A DNA stretch of 64,000 nt from Oscillospiraceae bacterium (GTDB taxonomy: Bacteria; Bacillota; Clostridia; Oscillospirales; JAKOTC01), in the NCBI GenBank assembly GCA_035353335.1, contig DAOPZJ010000004.1:1-64000 (forward strand). Reading direction: 5' to 3'. Positions 1 to 8,657 of the stretch are shown one piece after another (position 1 is the stretch's first letter; every line of letters begins with the position of its first letter). The notes beneath the pieces are model-generated. The model made no database searches, was not told where the DNA came from, and was given only the letters and a program-made list of their open reading frames with translations. The position numbers were made by a program, and so were the translations under genes.

Positions 1-86
1 CGTTCGCTACCTTTTTCCTTCCCTTACTTTGTAACACATCAATTGTAATCCTACAACGCGTAAGAAACCGCATCGTGCCCGGCCGA

Positions 87-115
87 TTGATAATAGGGCG
101 TGATTGTGATATAAT
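87..115 (+). promoter_or_regulatory. Sigma-A type promoter for the LCP-rsfS-leuS genes
   Basis: TTGATA at 87-92 and TATAAT at 110-115 are separated by exactly 17 bases, close to the vegetative consensus. It lies about 90 bases before the first gene and nothing else nearby could use it. The first 86 bases of the window show no coding signal. Confidence 0.7.
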
Positions 116-207
116 GGCAGAGGTGTCGCATATTGGGCACCGGCCGGCAAAAAATAAATGCGCCCATGCAACTGTGAAGTCAGCACCCATTTCGTTTCGG
201 AGGATAT

Positions 208-1230
208 ATGTCAGGCAAAAAGAACAGGATCATTATCGTCGCGCTGGTTGTGACAGCGTGTATCATCACCTCGGCAGTCATAGCGCTGCTCGGTTCGAAA
301 CCGTTTTCATCCGGGCAGACAGTAGATATCAAGAGCGAGGAACAGGGGCAGACCCGGAGCACTGCGAGAGTTGAAAACCCCTATGTTAAAAAATATCTCA
401 TTCTTGGAGGGGACGAGAACGGCCTCACGGACACGATAATCGTAGCCTTCTGTAATTATAAAACCAAAGAGGTAAAACTTCTGTCGATTCCACGGGATAC
501 CTATGTCGGAGGCGATATCCCGACCGGTAAGATAAATGCCGTCTATTCCCACGCAAAATATCCCTATCCCGAACGGCATGATATCCGTAATCTGGCTTGG
601 TATCTGAAAACGCAGCTCGGCGTTGAACCGGATGGATATGTCAAAATCAGTTTCAAAGGATTTCGGGACGCAGTCAATGCCATGGGCGGAATCCCGATCA
701 CGCTGCCGAAATCTCTATATGACACCAGAAGCCAAAAAGTCGTTTTGGAGGCCGGAGAGCATGTCCTTGACGGTGAGATGGCGGAATTGTTCGTAAGGTT
801 TCGCAGCGGATATATTCTTGGTGACCTGGGCCGTGTGGAAGCCCAAAAACGGTTTATGGCCGCGGCGATGAAGCGGGCGGGAGAATTGTCGATGTCAGAC
901 ATCACTGCGTTGCTGAGCAGCGATCTGATGTCAGAAGTTGAAAGCGATCTTTCGGCCGGTCAGTTGTTGGACTTGGCAAAATTCCTGCATAACCTCTCGC
1001 TCGAAAACGTCAGCGATTATACGCTGCCCGGTGTGCAGTTTGACAGTTCCGAAGGGTTGGCCTGTTACGCGGTCGATAAAAAACAGCTGTTAACGCTTCT
1101 GAACACCGAATTTTACGGCGAAAGCGAGCAGCTCACTTTAGCTGATCTCGGCGCGCCGGAACCCGAGGGCGTCAATTACGAGGAGACCTATCAAAGCAAG
1201 AAGAATAATTTTGCCGATTTGATCGGTTAG
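208..1230 (+). CDS. LytR-CpsA-Psr (LCP) family cell-wall polymer ligase
   Basis: A 340-residue protein with a short cytoplasmic N-terminus, one membrane anchor (about residues 9-30) and an extracellular LCP domain. Family signatures visible are the IPRD motif (LLSIPRDTY), GGIPITLP and the arginine-containing RFRSG...GRVEAQKRF segment that binds the polyprenyl pyrophosphate head group. Family members transfer undecaprenyl-linked anionic polymers to peptidoglycan. The start follows a good GGAGG at 200. Gene order LCP - rsfS - leuS is common in Clostridia, which supports the call; the polymer attached cannot be told. Confidence 0.88.
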   Translation: MSGKKNRIIIVALVVTACIITSAVIALLGSKPFSSGQTVDIKSEEQGQTRSTARVENPYVKKYLILGGDENGLTDTIIVAFCNYKTKEVKLLSIPRDTYVGGDIPTGKINAVYSHAKYPYPERHDIRNLAWYLKTQLGVEPDGYVKISFKGFRDAVNAMGGIPITLPKSLYDTRSQKVVLEAGEHVLDGEMAELFVRFRSGYILGDLGRVEAQKRFMAAAMKRAGELSMSDITALLSSDLMSEVESDLSAGQLLDLAKFLHNLSLENVSDYTLPGVQFDSSEGLACYAVDKKQLLTLLNTEFYGESEQLTLADLGAPEPEGVNYEETYQSKKNNFADLIG

Positions 1231-1389
1231 GAGCGTAGCGGGGATTGAAAAAAAGATTACCTTTATGAAAGCCAGAAAAACTTCCTCTCCCGTTGTCTTT
1301 CTTTTGACGAGACAACTATGATGAGCAGGATGACGATAACAGCTGCATAATATACAAATCAGATACTTCGGAAGGGACGGTCACGGATT

Positions 1390-1746
1390 ATGACGACAAC
1401 GGAATTGGTGAAACTCGCGGTCAAGACCCTCGACGAAAAGAAGGCAAAGGACATCGAAGTTCTAAACGTCACCGAGCAATCCACACTTGCGGACTACTTC
1501 ATCATCGCATCCGGCTCGAGCTTCACGCAAGTCAAGGCTCTGACGGATGCTGTCGATGCGGCATTCAGCAAAGCCGGGCACGAGCCGAAACATATCGAAC
1601 GCGACACCTCGTCCAACTGGATTCTGCTCGACTACGGCGACATTATCATCCATGTGTTCTATTCCACGGCAAGAGAATTTTATAACCTGATCGGCATTTG
1701 GGGCGACGCGCCGAGGTACAGCGCGGAACAGATTCTGAATCAGTAA
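1390..1746 (+). CDS. rsfS: Ribosomal silencing factor RsfS
   Basis: 118 residues, the normal RsfS/Iojap length. Visible family features are the ADYFIIASGSS segment, the DTSSNWILLDYGDIIIHVF block and the FYNLIGIWGDA C-terminus. The family binds ribosomal protein uL14 and blocks 30S-50S joining in starvation or stationary phase. It lies 41 bases before leuS and is probably cotranscribed. The 159 bases before it hold only a weak inverted repeat (GTTGTCT/AGACAAC near 1296-1316). Confidence 0.93.
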   Translation: MTTTELVKLAVKTLDEKKAKDIEVLNVTEQSTLADYFIIASGSSFTQVKALTDAVDAAFSKAGHEPKHIERDTSSNWILLDYGDIIIHVFYSTAREFYNLIGIWGDAPRYSAEQILNQ

Positions 1747-1787
1747 TATAAAAGTTACAAATCGTAATTGGAAGGGATTGTTTCGTC

Positions 1788-4199
1788 ATGGCTGAGCGCT
1801 ACGACTTTGCCTCGATTGAAAAAAAGTGGCAGGATAACTGGGAAGTAACAAAACCATATAAAGCGGTTCAGGGCGGGGGAAAACCGCCCTATTACGTACT
1901 GGTCGAATTTCCGTACCCATCCGGAGAGGGGCTGCATATCGGCCACCCGAGGCCTTATACCGCAATGGACATCATTGCGAGAAAACGCCGGATGCAGGGC
2001 TATAACGTCTTGTTCCCGATCGGCTGGGACGCCTTCGGCCTCCCGACCGAGAACTACGCGATCAAAAACAAGATCCACCCCGCAAAAGTCACCAAGCGCA
2101 ACATTGAGCGGTTTCGCAAACAGATCAAATCTATGGGCATGTCGTTTGACTGGGACCGCGAGGTCGACACCACCGACCCGTCTTATTATAAATGGACGCA
2201 GTGGATTTTCTTGCAGCTGTATAAAAACGGGCTCGCTTATAAAAAGGAGATCCCGGTCAACTGGTGCACCAAATGCAAAATTGTGCTTGCCAACGAAGAA
2301 GTTGTCGGCGGCGTCTGCGAACGCTGCGGCGGCGAAGTCGTGCGCAAGGTCAAGAGCCAGTGGATGCTTAAAATTACCGCGTATGCCCAGCGTTTGATCG
2401 ACGACTTGGCCGACCTCGATTTTGTTGACCGCGTCAAAACGCAGGAGATCAACTGGATCGGCCGTTCCGAAGGCGCGGAAGTCAACTTCGAGACCACCGA
2501 GGGCGACATTGTCACAGTGTTTACTACACGGCCGGATACGCTGTTTGGGGCTACATACATGGTGATGTCGCCCGAACACACGTTGATCGACAAATGGAAA
2601 AATAAATTAAAAAATGCCGCCGATGTGGCTGCTTATCAGGAAGAAGCGGGCAAAAAATCCGATTTCGAGCGCACCGAACTGGTCAAGGATAAAACCGGCG
2701 TCAGCCTCGACGGTGTTATGGCTATCAATCCGGTCAACGGGCAAACGATTCCGATTTTTATCTCCGATTATGTCCTCGCGGGCTACGGCACCGGCGCGAT
2801 TATGGCGGTTCCGGCGCACGATGAGCGCGACTGGGATTTTGCCAAAAAGTTCAACCTGCCAATTATTGAAGTCGTCGCGGGCGGCGATGTTCAAAACGCA
2901 GCCTACACCGATGTCGATGACGGTATTTTAGTAAACTCCGAGCTGATAGACGGCTTAAAGGTTGCCGATGCCAAGAAAAAGATCACCGAATGGCTCGAAC
3001 AAAAAGGCATCGGAAAAAAGACGATCAACTATAAACTGCGCGACTGGGTGTTTTCGCGCCAGCGGTATTGGGGCGAACCCGTTCCGATGGTGCATTGCGA
3101 AAAATGCGGCTGGGCGCCGGTTCCCGAGGATCAGCTGCCGGTTACGCTGCCCGATGTCGAAGCCTACGAGCCGACCGATAACGGCGAATCCCCGTTATCC
3201 AAGGTAGACAGTTGGGTCAACACGACCTGCCCCCACTGCGGAGGACCTGCCAAACGCGAGACCGATGTCATGCCCAACTGGGCCGGTTCATCGTGGTATT
3301 TTATGCGTTACTGCGACCCGCACTGCGACACCGCTCCGGCCTCCAAAGAAGCGCTTGAATACTGGATGCCGGTCAACTGGTATAACGGCGGCATGGAGCA
3401 CGTCACCCTGCACTTGCTCTATTCGCGCTTTTGGGCGAAGTTTTTATACGACATCGGTGTATCGCCCTGCAAAGAGCCCTATCTCAAGCGCACGGCGCAC
3501 GCGATGATTTTAGCCGAAAACGGCGAGAAGATGTCCAAATCGCGCGGCAACGTCGTAAATCCCGATGACTATATCCGCGATTACGGAACCGACGTGCTGC
3601 GGCTGTATATCATGTTCATCGGCGACTTCGAAAAGGACGCCGTATGGTCGAATCAGGGCGTACGCGGCTGCAAGCGCTTTATCGACCGGGTCTGGGGCTT
3701 CAGGGATATTTTAGTAGATGGAAAAATGCGTCCTGAGATGGAATTCGATTTCCACAATTGCTTGAAAAAGGTCACCGAGGACACCGAAAACTTAAAATTC
3801 AACACCGCGATTGCCGCGATGATGACGCTTTCCAATACGATTTACGAAAAAGGAAGTATCACCAAAGAGGAATTTAAATTCTTTCTTTCGATGCTGTGCC
3901 CGTTCGCGCCGCATATCTGCTGTGAACTGTGGGAGATGTACGGATTCGGCGGTCTGGCAGTCAATGCGCCGTGGCCGGCGTTCGACCCCGCTAAATGTGT
4001 CGCGGACATGATTACGGTGGTCATTCAGATCAACGGAAAACTGCGGGGTGACATCCGGATTCCGGCCGGAAGCGACAACGCCGCGATGCTTGCCGCCGCC
4101 AAAGCCAACGATAAAGTTGCCGCATTGCTCGAAGGAAAGCAGATTATCAAAGAAATCTGCGTATCCGGCAAGCTTGTGAATTTCGTGGCGAAAGATTGA
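1788..4199 (+). CDS. leuS: Leucyl-tRNA synthetase
   Basis: Class I aminoacyl-tRNA synthetase charging tRNA-Leu, 803 residues, a normal bacterial length. The HIGH-type motif HIGHPRPY begins at residue 50 and KMSKS lies at about 581-585. Two Cys-rich zinc-type segments are present (CTKC...CERC near residues 162-180 and CEKC...CPHC in the 430-480 region). The CP1 editing domain lies between about 220 and 400 ([29 protein letters not shown]). An anticodon-binding helical domain and a C-terminal beta domain ([12 protein letters not shown]) complete it. Nothing is missing. Confidence 0.97.
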   Translation: MAERYDFASIEKKWQDNWEVTKPYKAVQGGGKPPYYVLVEFPYPSGEGLHIGHPRPYTAMDIIARKRRMQGYNVLFPIGWDAFGLPTENYAIKNKIHPAKVTKRNIERFRKQIKSMGMSFDWDREVDTTDPSYYKWTQWIFLQLYKNGLAYKKEIPVNWCTKCKIVLANEEVVGGVCERCGGEVVRKVKSQWMLKITAYAQRLIDDLADLDFVDRVKTQEINWIGRSEGAEVNFETTEGDIVTVFTTRPDTLFGATYMVMSPEHTLIDKWKNKLKNAADVAAYQEEAGKKSDFERTELVKDKTGVSLDGVMAINPVNGQTIPIFISDYVLAGYGTGAIMAVPAHDERDWDFAKKFNLPIIEVVAGGDVQNAAYTDVDDGILVNSELIDGLKVADAKKKITEWLEQKGIGKKTINYKLRDWVFSRQRYWGEPVPMVHCEKCGWAPVPEDQLPVTLPDVEAYEPTDNGESPLSKVDSWVNTTCPHCGGPAKRETDVMPNWAGSSWYFMRYCDPHCDTAPASKEALEYWMPVNWYNGGMEHVTLHLLYSRFWAKFLYDIGVSPCKEPYLKRTAHAMILAENGEKMSKSRGNVVNPDDYIRDYGTDVLRLYIMFIGDFEKDAVWSNQGVRGCKRFIDRVWGFRDILVDGKMRPEMEFDFHNCLKKVTEDTENLKFNTAIAAMMTLSNTIYEKGSITKEEFKFFLSMLCPFAPHICCELWEMYGFGGLAVNAPWPAFDPAKCVADMITVVIQINGKLRGDIRIPAGSDNAAMLAAAKANDKVAALLEGKQIIKEICVSGKLVNFVAKD

Positions 4200-4236
4200 G
4201 TATCAATTCTCAAGCTGCCGCATAAGGATTGATTAC

Positions 4237-5433
4237 ATGATAAAACTGCTTGCAAAAATATTTATTAAGGACAGCAAAGACATCTCGTCGGAGCGGGTGC
4301 GCCGCTCCTACGGGGTGCTTTGCGGTTCGGTAGGCCTTTTCTTTAATATCTTGTTGTTTACAGGAAAATTTATTGCGGGCACGCTGGCGGGATCAATCGC
4401 AATCACCTCCGATGCGTTCAACAACCTGTCCGATGCCGGCTCTTCGACCGTAACGCTGTTGGGGTTCAAGCTGGCCGGACAAAAACCCGATCATCAGCAT
4501 CCGTTCGGGCACGGGCGGCTGGAGTATATCTCCGGTTTGATCGTCTCGATGGTGATCGTGGTGATGGGTTTTCAACTGATGCTCGATTCGGTTAAGAAAG
4601 TGATTACCCCCGAAACCCCCGAGTTCTCGCTGCTTGCGATAGGAGTTCTGGTCGCCTCCATCTGTGTCAAGTCGTACATGGCCCTCTATTACCGCAGCTA
4701 TTCCAAAAAGCTCGGCTCTCCCACACTGTTTGCCGCGATGATCGATTCGCTTTCCGACTGTGTGGCCACCTCTGTGGTCTTGATCACAACTCTGCTGACT
4801 AAATTTGTCGGTATTAATCTCGACGGCGTCGGCGGTATGTTCGTGGCCGGATTCATTCTTTACACCGGAGTTCGTGCAATGATTGAAACGGTAAACCCGC
4901 TGCTGGGCGGGCCGCCTTCGCGCGAGTTGGTCGGACATATCACGGATATTGTGCTGTCGCATGATCAAGTGACCGGCATTCACGACTTAATCGTGCATGA
5001 CTACGGGCCCGGCAGATGCATGATCTCGCTGCACGCCGAAGTCCCGGAAGACGGCGACTTACTTGCGCTGCACGATGTGGTCGACAACATCGAACACGAC
5101 CTGCGCGACGAACTCGGCTGTTTGGCGGTCATCCACATGGACCCGATCAGCAAAGACAACGAGAACGTGAATCAGCTCAAAGAACGGGTGGAGGGAAAAC
5201 TCAAAACCCTCGGGGACGGCATCACGACGCATGATTTTCGGATCGTGCGCGGTCCGACACACACCAATGTGATCTTCGATGCGGTTATTCCGTATCAGGT
5301 GAAAATCACCGCTAAAGAAGCACGTGAAAAGATTGCAGTTCTGATAAAATCAATCGATAAAAATCTCAATGCCGTGGTCGATATCGACAGACCGTATGAG
5401 GCGGATGAGAATTCAGATGATGCGAAAGGATGA
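4237..5433 (+). CDS. Cation diffusion facilitator (CDF) metal exporter
   Basis: 398 residues with six predicted membrane helices in the first 230 and a cytoplasmic ferredoxin-like domain after that. The signature SDAFNNLSDAGSS and the HPFGHGRLEY motif mark the CDF family; a second acidic metal site is DSLSDCVATS in helix five. Proton-coupled efflux of Zn, Mn, Fe or Co is the family role; the metal cannot be read from sequence. The C-terminal extension (about residues 310-398) is longer than in minimal CDFs. RBS AAGGAT precedes the ATG; the gene is 37 bases after leuS. Confidence 0.9.
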   Translation: MIKLLAKIFIKDSKDISSERVRRSYGVLCGSVGLFFNILLFTGKFIAGTLAGSIAITSDAFNNLSDAGSSTVTLLGFKLAGQKPDHQHPFGHGRLEYISGLIVSMVIVVMGFQLMLDSVKKVITPETPEFSLLAIGVLVASICVKSYMALYYRSYSKKLGSPTLFAAMIDSLSDCVATSVVLITTLLTKFVGINLDGVGGMFVAGFILYTGVRAMIETVNPLLGGPPSRELVGHITDIVLSHDQVTGIHDLIVHDYGPGRCMISLHAEVPEDGDLLALHDVVDNIEHDLRDELGCLAVIHMDPISKDNENVNQLKERVEGKLKTLGDGITTHDFRIVRGPTHTNVIFDAVIPYQVKITAKEAREKIAVLIKSIDKNLNAVVDIDRPYEADENSDDAKG

Positions 5434-5440
5434 AAACAAA

Positions 5441-6157
5441 ATGCTCGACATCAGAAACCTGACCAAAACTTACGGGGACAAAAAGGCGGTTGATAATCTG
5501 TCGCTGCACATCTATCCCGGGGAAATCCATGGGTTTATCGGACACAACGGCGCGGGAAAAACCACGACCATCAAGGCCTGCTGCGGGATTTTGGGTTTTG
5601 AAGGCGGACAGATTTTCGTGGACGGCATTTCCGTCGCCGAAAAACCGCTGGAGGTTAAAAAGCGGATTGCGTACATCCCCGACAATCCCGATCTGTATGA
5701 ATTCATGCCGGCAATTAAATATTTAAATTTCGTTGCCGATGTATACAGCATCTCCAAAAAAGAGCGCGAGGAATCGATCGCGCGGTATGCCGATCTGTTT
5801 GAACTGACCTCTGAACTGGCCCAACCGATCAGCGCCTATTCCCACGGCATGAAGCAGAAGCTCTCCATCATCGCCGCGCTGGTCCATAAACCCAGGCTGA
5901 TGCTGATGGACGAGCCGTTTGTCGGTCTCGACCCGGTCGCAGCGCACACGGTAAAGGAACTGATGCGCGGCATCTGCGACAAAGGCGGTGCCATTTTTTT
6001 CTCGACCCATGTGCTTGAGGTCGCCGAAAAGCTCTGCGACAACATCACAATCATCAAAAACGGCCGTCTGATCGTGACAGGAAAGACCGATACGGTGCGC
6101 GGCAACAGCTCGCTGGAGGATGTATTTCTTGAGCTTGCCGAGGATAAGTCCAAGTAA
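5441..6157 (+). CDS. ABC transporter ATP-binding protein (exporter type)
   Basis: 238 residues from the ATG at 5441. This start is preferred because AAAGGA sits at 5425-5430 and the protein then begins MLDIRNLTKTYG; an upstream in-frame ATG at 5369 would overlap the CDF gene by 65 bases. It has Walker A GHNGAGKTT, signature SHGMKQK and Walker B LMLMDEP, plus the H-loop STHV. The short, single-domain layout is that of drug/lantibiotic or multi-subunit exporter ATPases. It starts 8 bases after the CDF stop and is followed 30 bases later by its likely permease. Confidence 0.9.
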   Translation: MLDIRNLTKTYGDKKAVDNLSLHIYPGEIHGFIGHNGAGKTTTIKACCGILGFEGGQIFVDGISVAEKPLEVKKRIAYIPDNPDLYEFMPAIKYLNFVADVYSISKKEREESIARYADLFELTSELAQPISAYSHGMKQKLSIIAALVHKPRLMLMDEPFVGLDPVAAHTVKELMRGICDKGGAIFFSTHVLEVAEKLCDNITIIKNGRLIVTGKTDTVRGNSSLEDVFLELAEDKSK

Positions 6158-6186
6158 CCGCCGTCTCTAGGGAAAGAAGGTCGAAT

Positions 6187-7800
6187 ATGTTTAAAACACT
6201 GCTTGCCACCCGGATGTCGATGTTGTTCTCGATGATGTTCGGAAAGTTTAATAAAGGCAAAAAGCGTTCTCCCGGAATCAAGGTCTTGTATATTTTGCTC
6301 GGTGTTTACGGAGTCGGCGCTGTGATGTTCGGGTTTGGGGCAATGTTCTCTTCGATGGCTCAGTCGCTGCCCCAGATCGGCCGCGCATGGCTGTATTTCG
6401 CTATGATCGCAATCATGAGCCTCGCGTTTGGCTTTATCGGAAGCATCTTTATGACCGAAAAGCTGCTGTTTGAGTCCACCGACAATGATATGTTGCTGGC
6501 AATGCCGATTCCGCCGGGTTATATTCTCGGTTCGAGATTGGTGACGCTGTTGATTTTGCAATATCTATACAGCGCGTTGGTTTTTATCCCCGCAGGCGTT
6601 GTCTATGCGATGTATGCCGGGACTTCGTTTTTGGGCTGGGTCTTTTATGTTCTGACGTTTCTGTTGCTGTCGCCCTTTGTGACCGCATTAACGGCGCTTT
6701 GCGGCTGGATTGTCGCACTGATCAATTCACGGATCGCCCGGAAAAACATCGTAAGCACCGTTTTCATGATGGTGTTCTTTTTAGGGTTTATGTACATCTA
6801 CATGAACCTCAACAATTATATCGGCCGGGTTATTTTAAATGGCCAGGAAATCGCAAACTCCTGGCAGAGCGGTTTCCCGCCGATTTACTGGATCGGCAGC
6901 GCCTGCGCCGACGGGAGCGTCACAGGATTTATATTGTCTGCGGTCTTCTGTCTGGTGCCGTTCGCGGTTGCCTATGGGTTGCTTTCCGCCAATTTTCTCA
7001 AGATCGCAACCACCAAGAAGAGCGCTGCAAAAGTAAAATATGTCCGAAAAGAACTCAAGACGCAATCGGCGCGAAAGGCTATGATTGTCAAGGAGATCAA
7101 ACGCTTTTTCACGCTTCCGATCTATTTCTTCAATTGCGGATTCGGCGCGATCATGTTGATCGCTGCGGCAGTGTTTATTGTGATCAAAGGACCCGATTTG
7201 GTTCCGATACTGAGCAAGGAATTCCAGCTGGAAAGTATGAGCGGTCTGGTATGCGCGTTGGTTTGCGGCGTAATCGGATTTTGCAATCTGACCATCGCTC
7301 CGGCTGCAAGCGCGCTGTCGCTGGAAGGGAAAAACATCAACCTGCTCAAATCGCTGCCGTTGGCGGCCAAAGATATCTTTACGGCCAAGTTGGTGCCGAA
7401 CCTCGTGATCGGTTTGATTCCGTCGTTCCTTTGTTCGACCGTTGCGGTGATCTTCCTACCGCTGTCGCCGCTGGAAATTGTCGCGGTTTTTGTCTTCCCG
7501 TTCGCGTTTCAATCGTTTATCGCTTTTGGCGGCTTATTCGCAAATATCAAACTGCCGCGTTTTGACTGGACGAATGAGACCGTGGTCGTCAAACAGAGCG
7601 GCGCGATGATGATCGTCACGCTAGGCGGAATGGTGCTGCTCGGAATGATGGCTGCCGTTTATGCGATCGTGTTGAGCAAGATCTTGGCGGTGAGCGTTTA
7701 CGCACTATTGATCTCGGCAGTGATGTTGGTCATCTGCGCAATCATTGAAAACATCATTGCCAAAAACGCAGAGAAATATATGCGTGATTTCACCTATTAA
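6187..7800 (+). CDS. ABC exporter membrane protein, about 12 helices
   Basis: 537 residues, very hydrophobic, with helices grouped in two halves separated by a basic stretch near residues 275-305 (KKSAAKVKYVRKELK). It resembles the putative ABC-exporter permeases that pair with the ATPase just upstream. The substrate is unknown. RBS AGAAGG at 6174 precedes the ATG. A strong terminator follows, so the operon that began with the LCP gene probably ends here. A 288-residue open frame inside it in another frame is a shadow. Confidence 0.8.
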   Translation: MFKTLLATRMSMLFSMMFGKFNKGKKRSPGIKVLYILLGVYGVGAVMFGFGAMFSSMAQSLPQIGRAWLYFAMIAIMSLAFGFIGSIFMTEKLLFESTDNDMLLAMPIPPGYILGSRLVTLLILQYLYSALVFIPAGVVYAMYAGTSFLGWVFYVLTFLLLSPFVTALTALCGWIVALINSRIARKNIVSTVFMMVFFLGFMYIYMNLNNYIGRVILNGQEIANSWQSGFPPIYWIGSACADGSVTGFILSAVFCLVPFAVAYGLLSANFLKIATTKKSAAKVKYVRKELKTQSARKAMIVKEIKRFFTLPIYFFNCGFGAIMLIAAAVFIVIKGPDLVPILSKEFQLESMSGLVCALVCGVIGFCNLTIAPAASALSLEGKNINLLKSLPLAAKDIFTAKLVPNLVIGLIPSFLCSTVAVIFLPLSPLEIVAVFVFPFAFQSFIAFGGLFANIKLPRFDWTNETVVVKQSGAMMIVTLGGMVLLGMMAAVYAIVLSKILAVSVYALLISAVMLVICAIIENIIAKNAEKYMRDFTY

Positions 7801-7813
7801 TCGTTAAAAAATG

Positions 7814-7856
7814 AAAAACCCGCCCTGCCACCGCATAGGTGACAGGGCGGGTTTTT
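7814..7856 (+). terminator. Intrinsic terminator
   Basis: Arms AAAAACCCGCCCTG (7814-7827) and CAGGGCGGGTTTTT (7843-7856) form a 14-bp stem extended inward by ACC/GGT, ending in a T run. It closes the leuS-ABC transcription unit. Confidence 0.92.
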
Positions 7857-8138
7857 GTATCCGCTTCACTTATTTATCGGAAATTTTTAGAATTCGGGAT
7901 TTAGAATTCAGATACGACATATCCGATAATTTATACGGGATAAATATGGACTTCGTATGATTACGGCATGAATGATTTGCCAATAATTGCAGTATAAATT
8001 AGGGGCGATACAGGCGGGATACCCGGGAACATGAACCGTTGAAAGAGTGCCCTAATTTATCGGCATCTGAAAGCAAATAGTTTGAAGCGAATCAGAAATG
8101 ATTTCAGAGGGCCATAAATTACTGCAGAGGTGAAAGAG
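7857..8138. other. AT-rich intergenic region with a long inverted repeat
   Basis: No open frame of note. It contains a tandem TTTAGAATTC pair near 7886-7910, and an imperfect inverted repeat with arms ATAAATTAGGGGC (7995-8007) and GCCCTAATTTAT (8049-8060), enclosing a GC-richer 41-base loop. It ends at the yaaL ribosome binding site. I do not recognise a known RNA family in it. Confidence 0.5.
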
Positions 8139-8405
8139 ATGGACAACAGGAGGATTTACGAGCAGCTTCGGGAGGTCGAAATGGCCCTGCGCAGTGCGTA
8201 TAATCGCTTCGAACAGCTTTGCGAACCCGATCTCGTGGAGTCCGAAATATTTTTTATTAAATGCCTTGAGGCAAAACGTAACCACTTGATCAAGCAGGCA
8301 CGCGCAAAAGAAGAAGCCGAACGAGCCGCATCGAAGCAGGCAGCGCAGCAGGCTGAAGTAAAACCGAATATCAAGAAGAAAGCCACGGAAAAAATGGTGA
8401 CATAA
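8139..8405 (+). CDS. yaaL: YaaL-like DUF2508 protein
   Basis: 88 residues, acidic-basic helical protein: an N-terminal part (YEQLREVEMALRSAYNRFEQL) followed by a Lys/Ala/Glu-rich coiled-coil tail. Length, composition and position directly before bofA match YaaL of Bacillus, where the order is recR-yaaL-bofA. Function is not known. ATG at 8139 is preferred over GTG at 8130 because AGAGGTG (8126-8132) is then correctly spaced. Confidence 0.72.
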   Translation: MDNRRIYEQLREVEMALRSAYNRFEQLCEPDLVESEIFFIKCLEAKRNHLIKQARAKEEAERAASKQAAQQAEVKPNIKKKATEKMVT

Positions 8406-8417
8406 GGAGCTGGCCGA

Positions 8418-8600
8418 ATGGCAAAAATCACGAGTTTTTTATTCTCATCCGCCCTGGGCATCGGGGCGCTGGCACTGTTGAATTTCACCGCACCGTACAC
8501 CGGTCTTTCACTCGGGTGGAGCGCATGGACAATCGGAACAGGTGTTTTGCTGGGGCTGCCGGGTACGGTTCTGCTGGTCGTACTTAAAATATTATTGTAA
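8418..8600 (+). CDS. bofA: BofA-type pro-sigma-K processing inhibitor
   Basis: 60 residues with two hydrophobic segments and the family-like ending GTGVLLGLPGTVLLVVLKILL, in which the GxPG turn between helix and tail is typical of BofA. In Bacillus, BofA holds the SpoIVFB protease inactive in the outer forespore membrane until the sigma-G signal arrives. Its presence, 12 bases after yaaL, argues for an endospore-forming ancestry. RBS AAGGAG lies at 8404. Confidence 0.8.
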   Translation: MAKITSFLFSSALGIGALALLNFTAPYTGLSLGWSAWTIGTGVLLGLPGTVLLVVLKILL

Positions 8601-8623
8601 TAACAGTACATCAATGGTATAAT
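8595..8623 (+). promoter_or_regulatory. Promoter for the LarA-like gene
   Basis: TTGTAA (8595-8600) and TATAAT (8618-8623) with a 17-base spacer. The -35 box overlaps the bofA stop codon. Transcription would start near 8630. Confidence 0.6.
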
Positions 8624-8625
8624 TT

Positions 8626-8650
8626 CTCCGTCGAATATCATTCGGCGGAG
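8626..8650 (+). promoter_or_regulatory. Inverted repeat covering the ribosome binding site
   Basis: CTCCGTCGAAT (8626-8636) and ATTCGGCGGAG (8640-8650) pair over 11 positions with one G-T, around a 3-base loop. The 3' arm contains the GGCGGAGG ribosome binding site of the next gene. It may be an RNA hairpin or, since the predicted transcript start is inside the 5' arm, a DNA operator. Confidence 0.5.
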
Positions 8651-8657
8651 GTGTGTT

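Noticed and set aside
1755..2579. Minus-strand open frame of 274 codons
   Set aside because: Lies opposite leuS, which is clearly coding; no recognisable domain.
6699..7565. Plus-strand open frame of 288 codons in another frame of the ABC permease
   Set aside because: Arg/Gln/Asp-rich low-complexity product without a start signal; the permease frame shows regular hydrophobic helices.
7995..8060. Possible signal recognition particle or c-di-GMP riboswitch RNA
   Set aside because: The SRP core (GGAAGGAAGCA-type) and the GEMM consensus blocks are absent; only the long inverted repeat remains.
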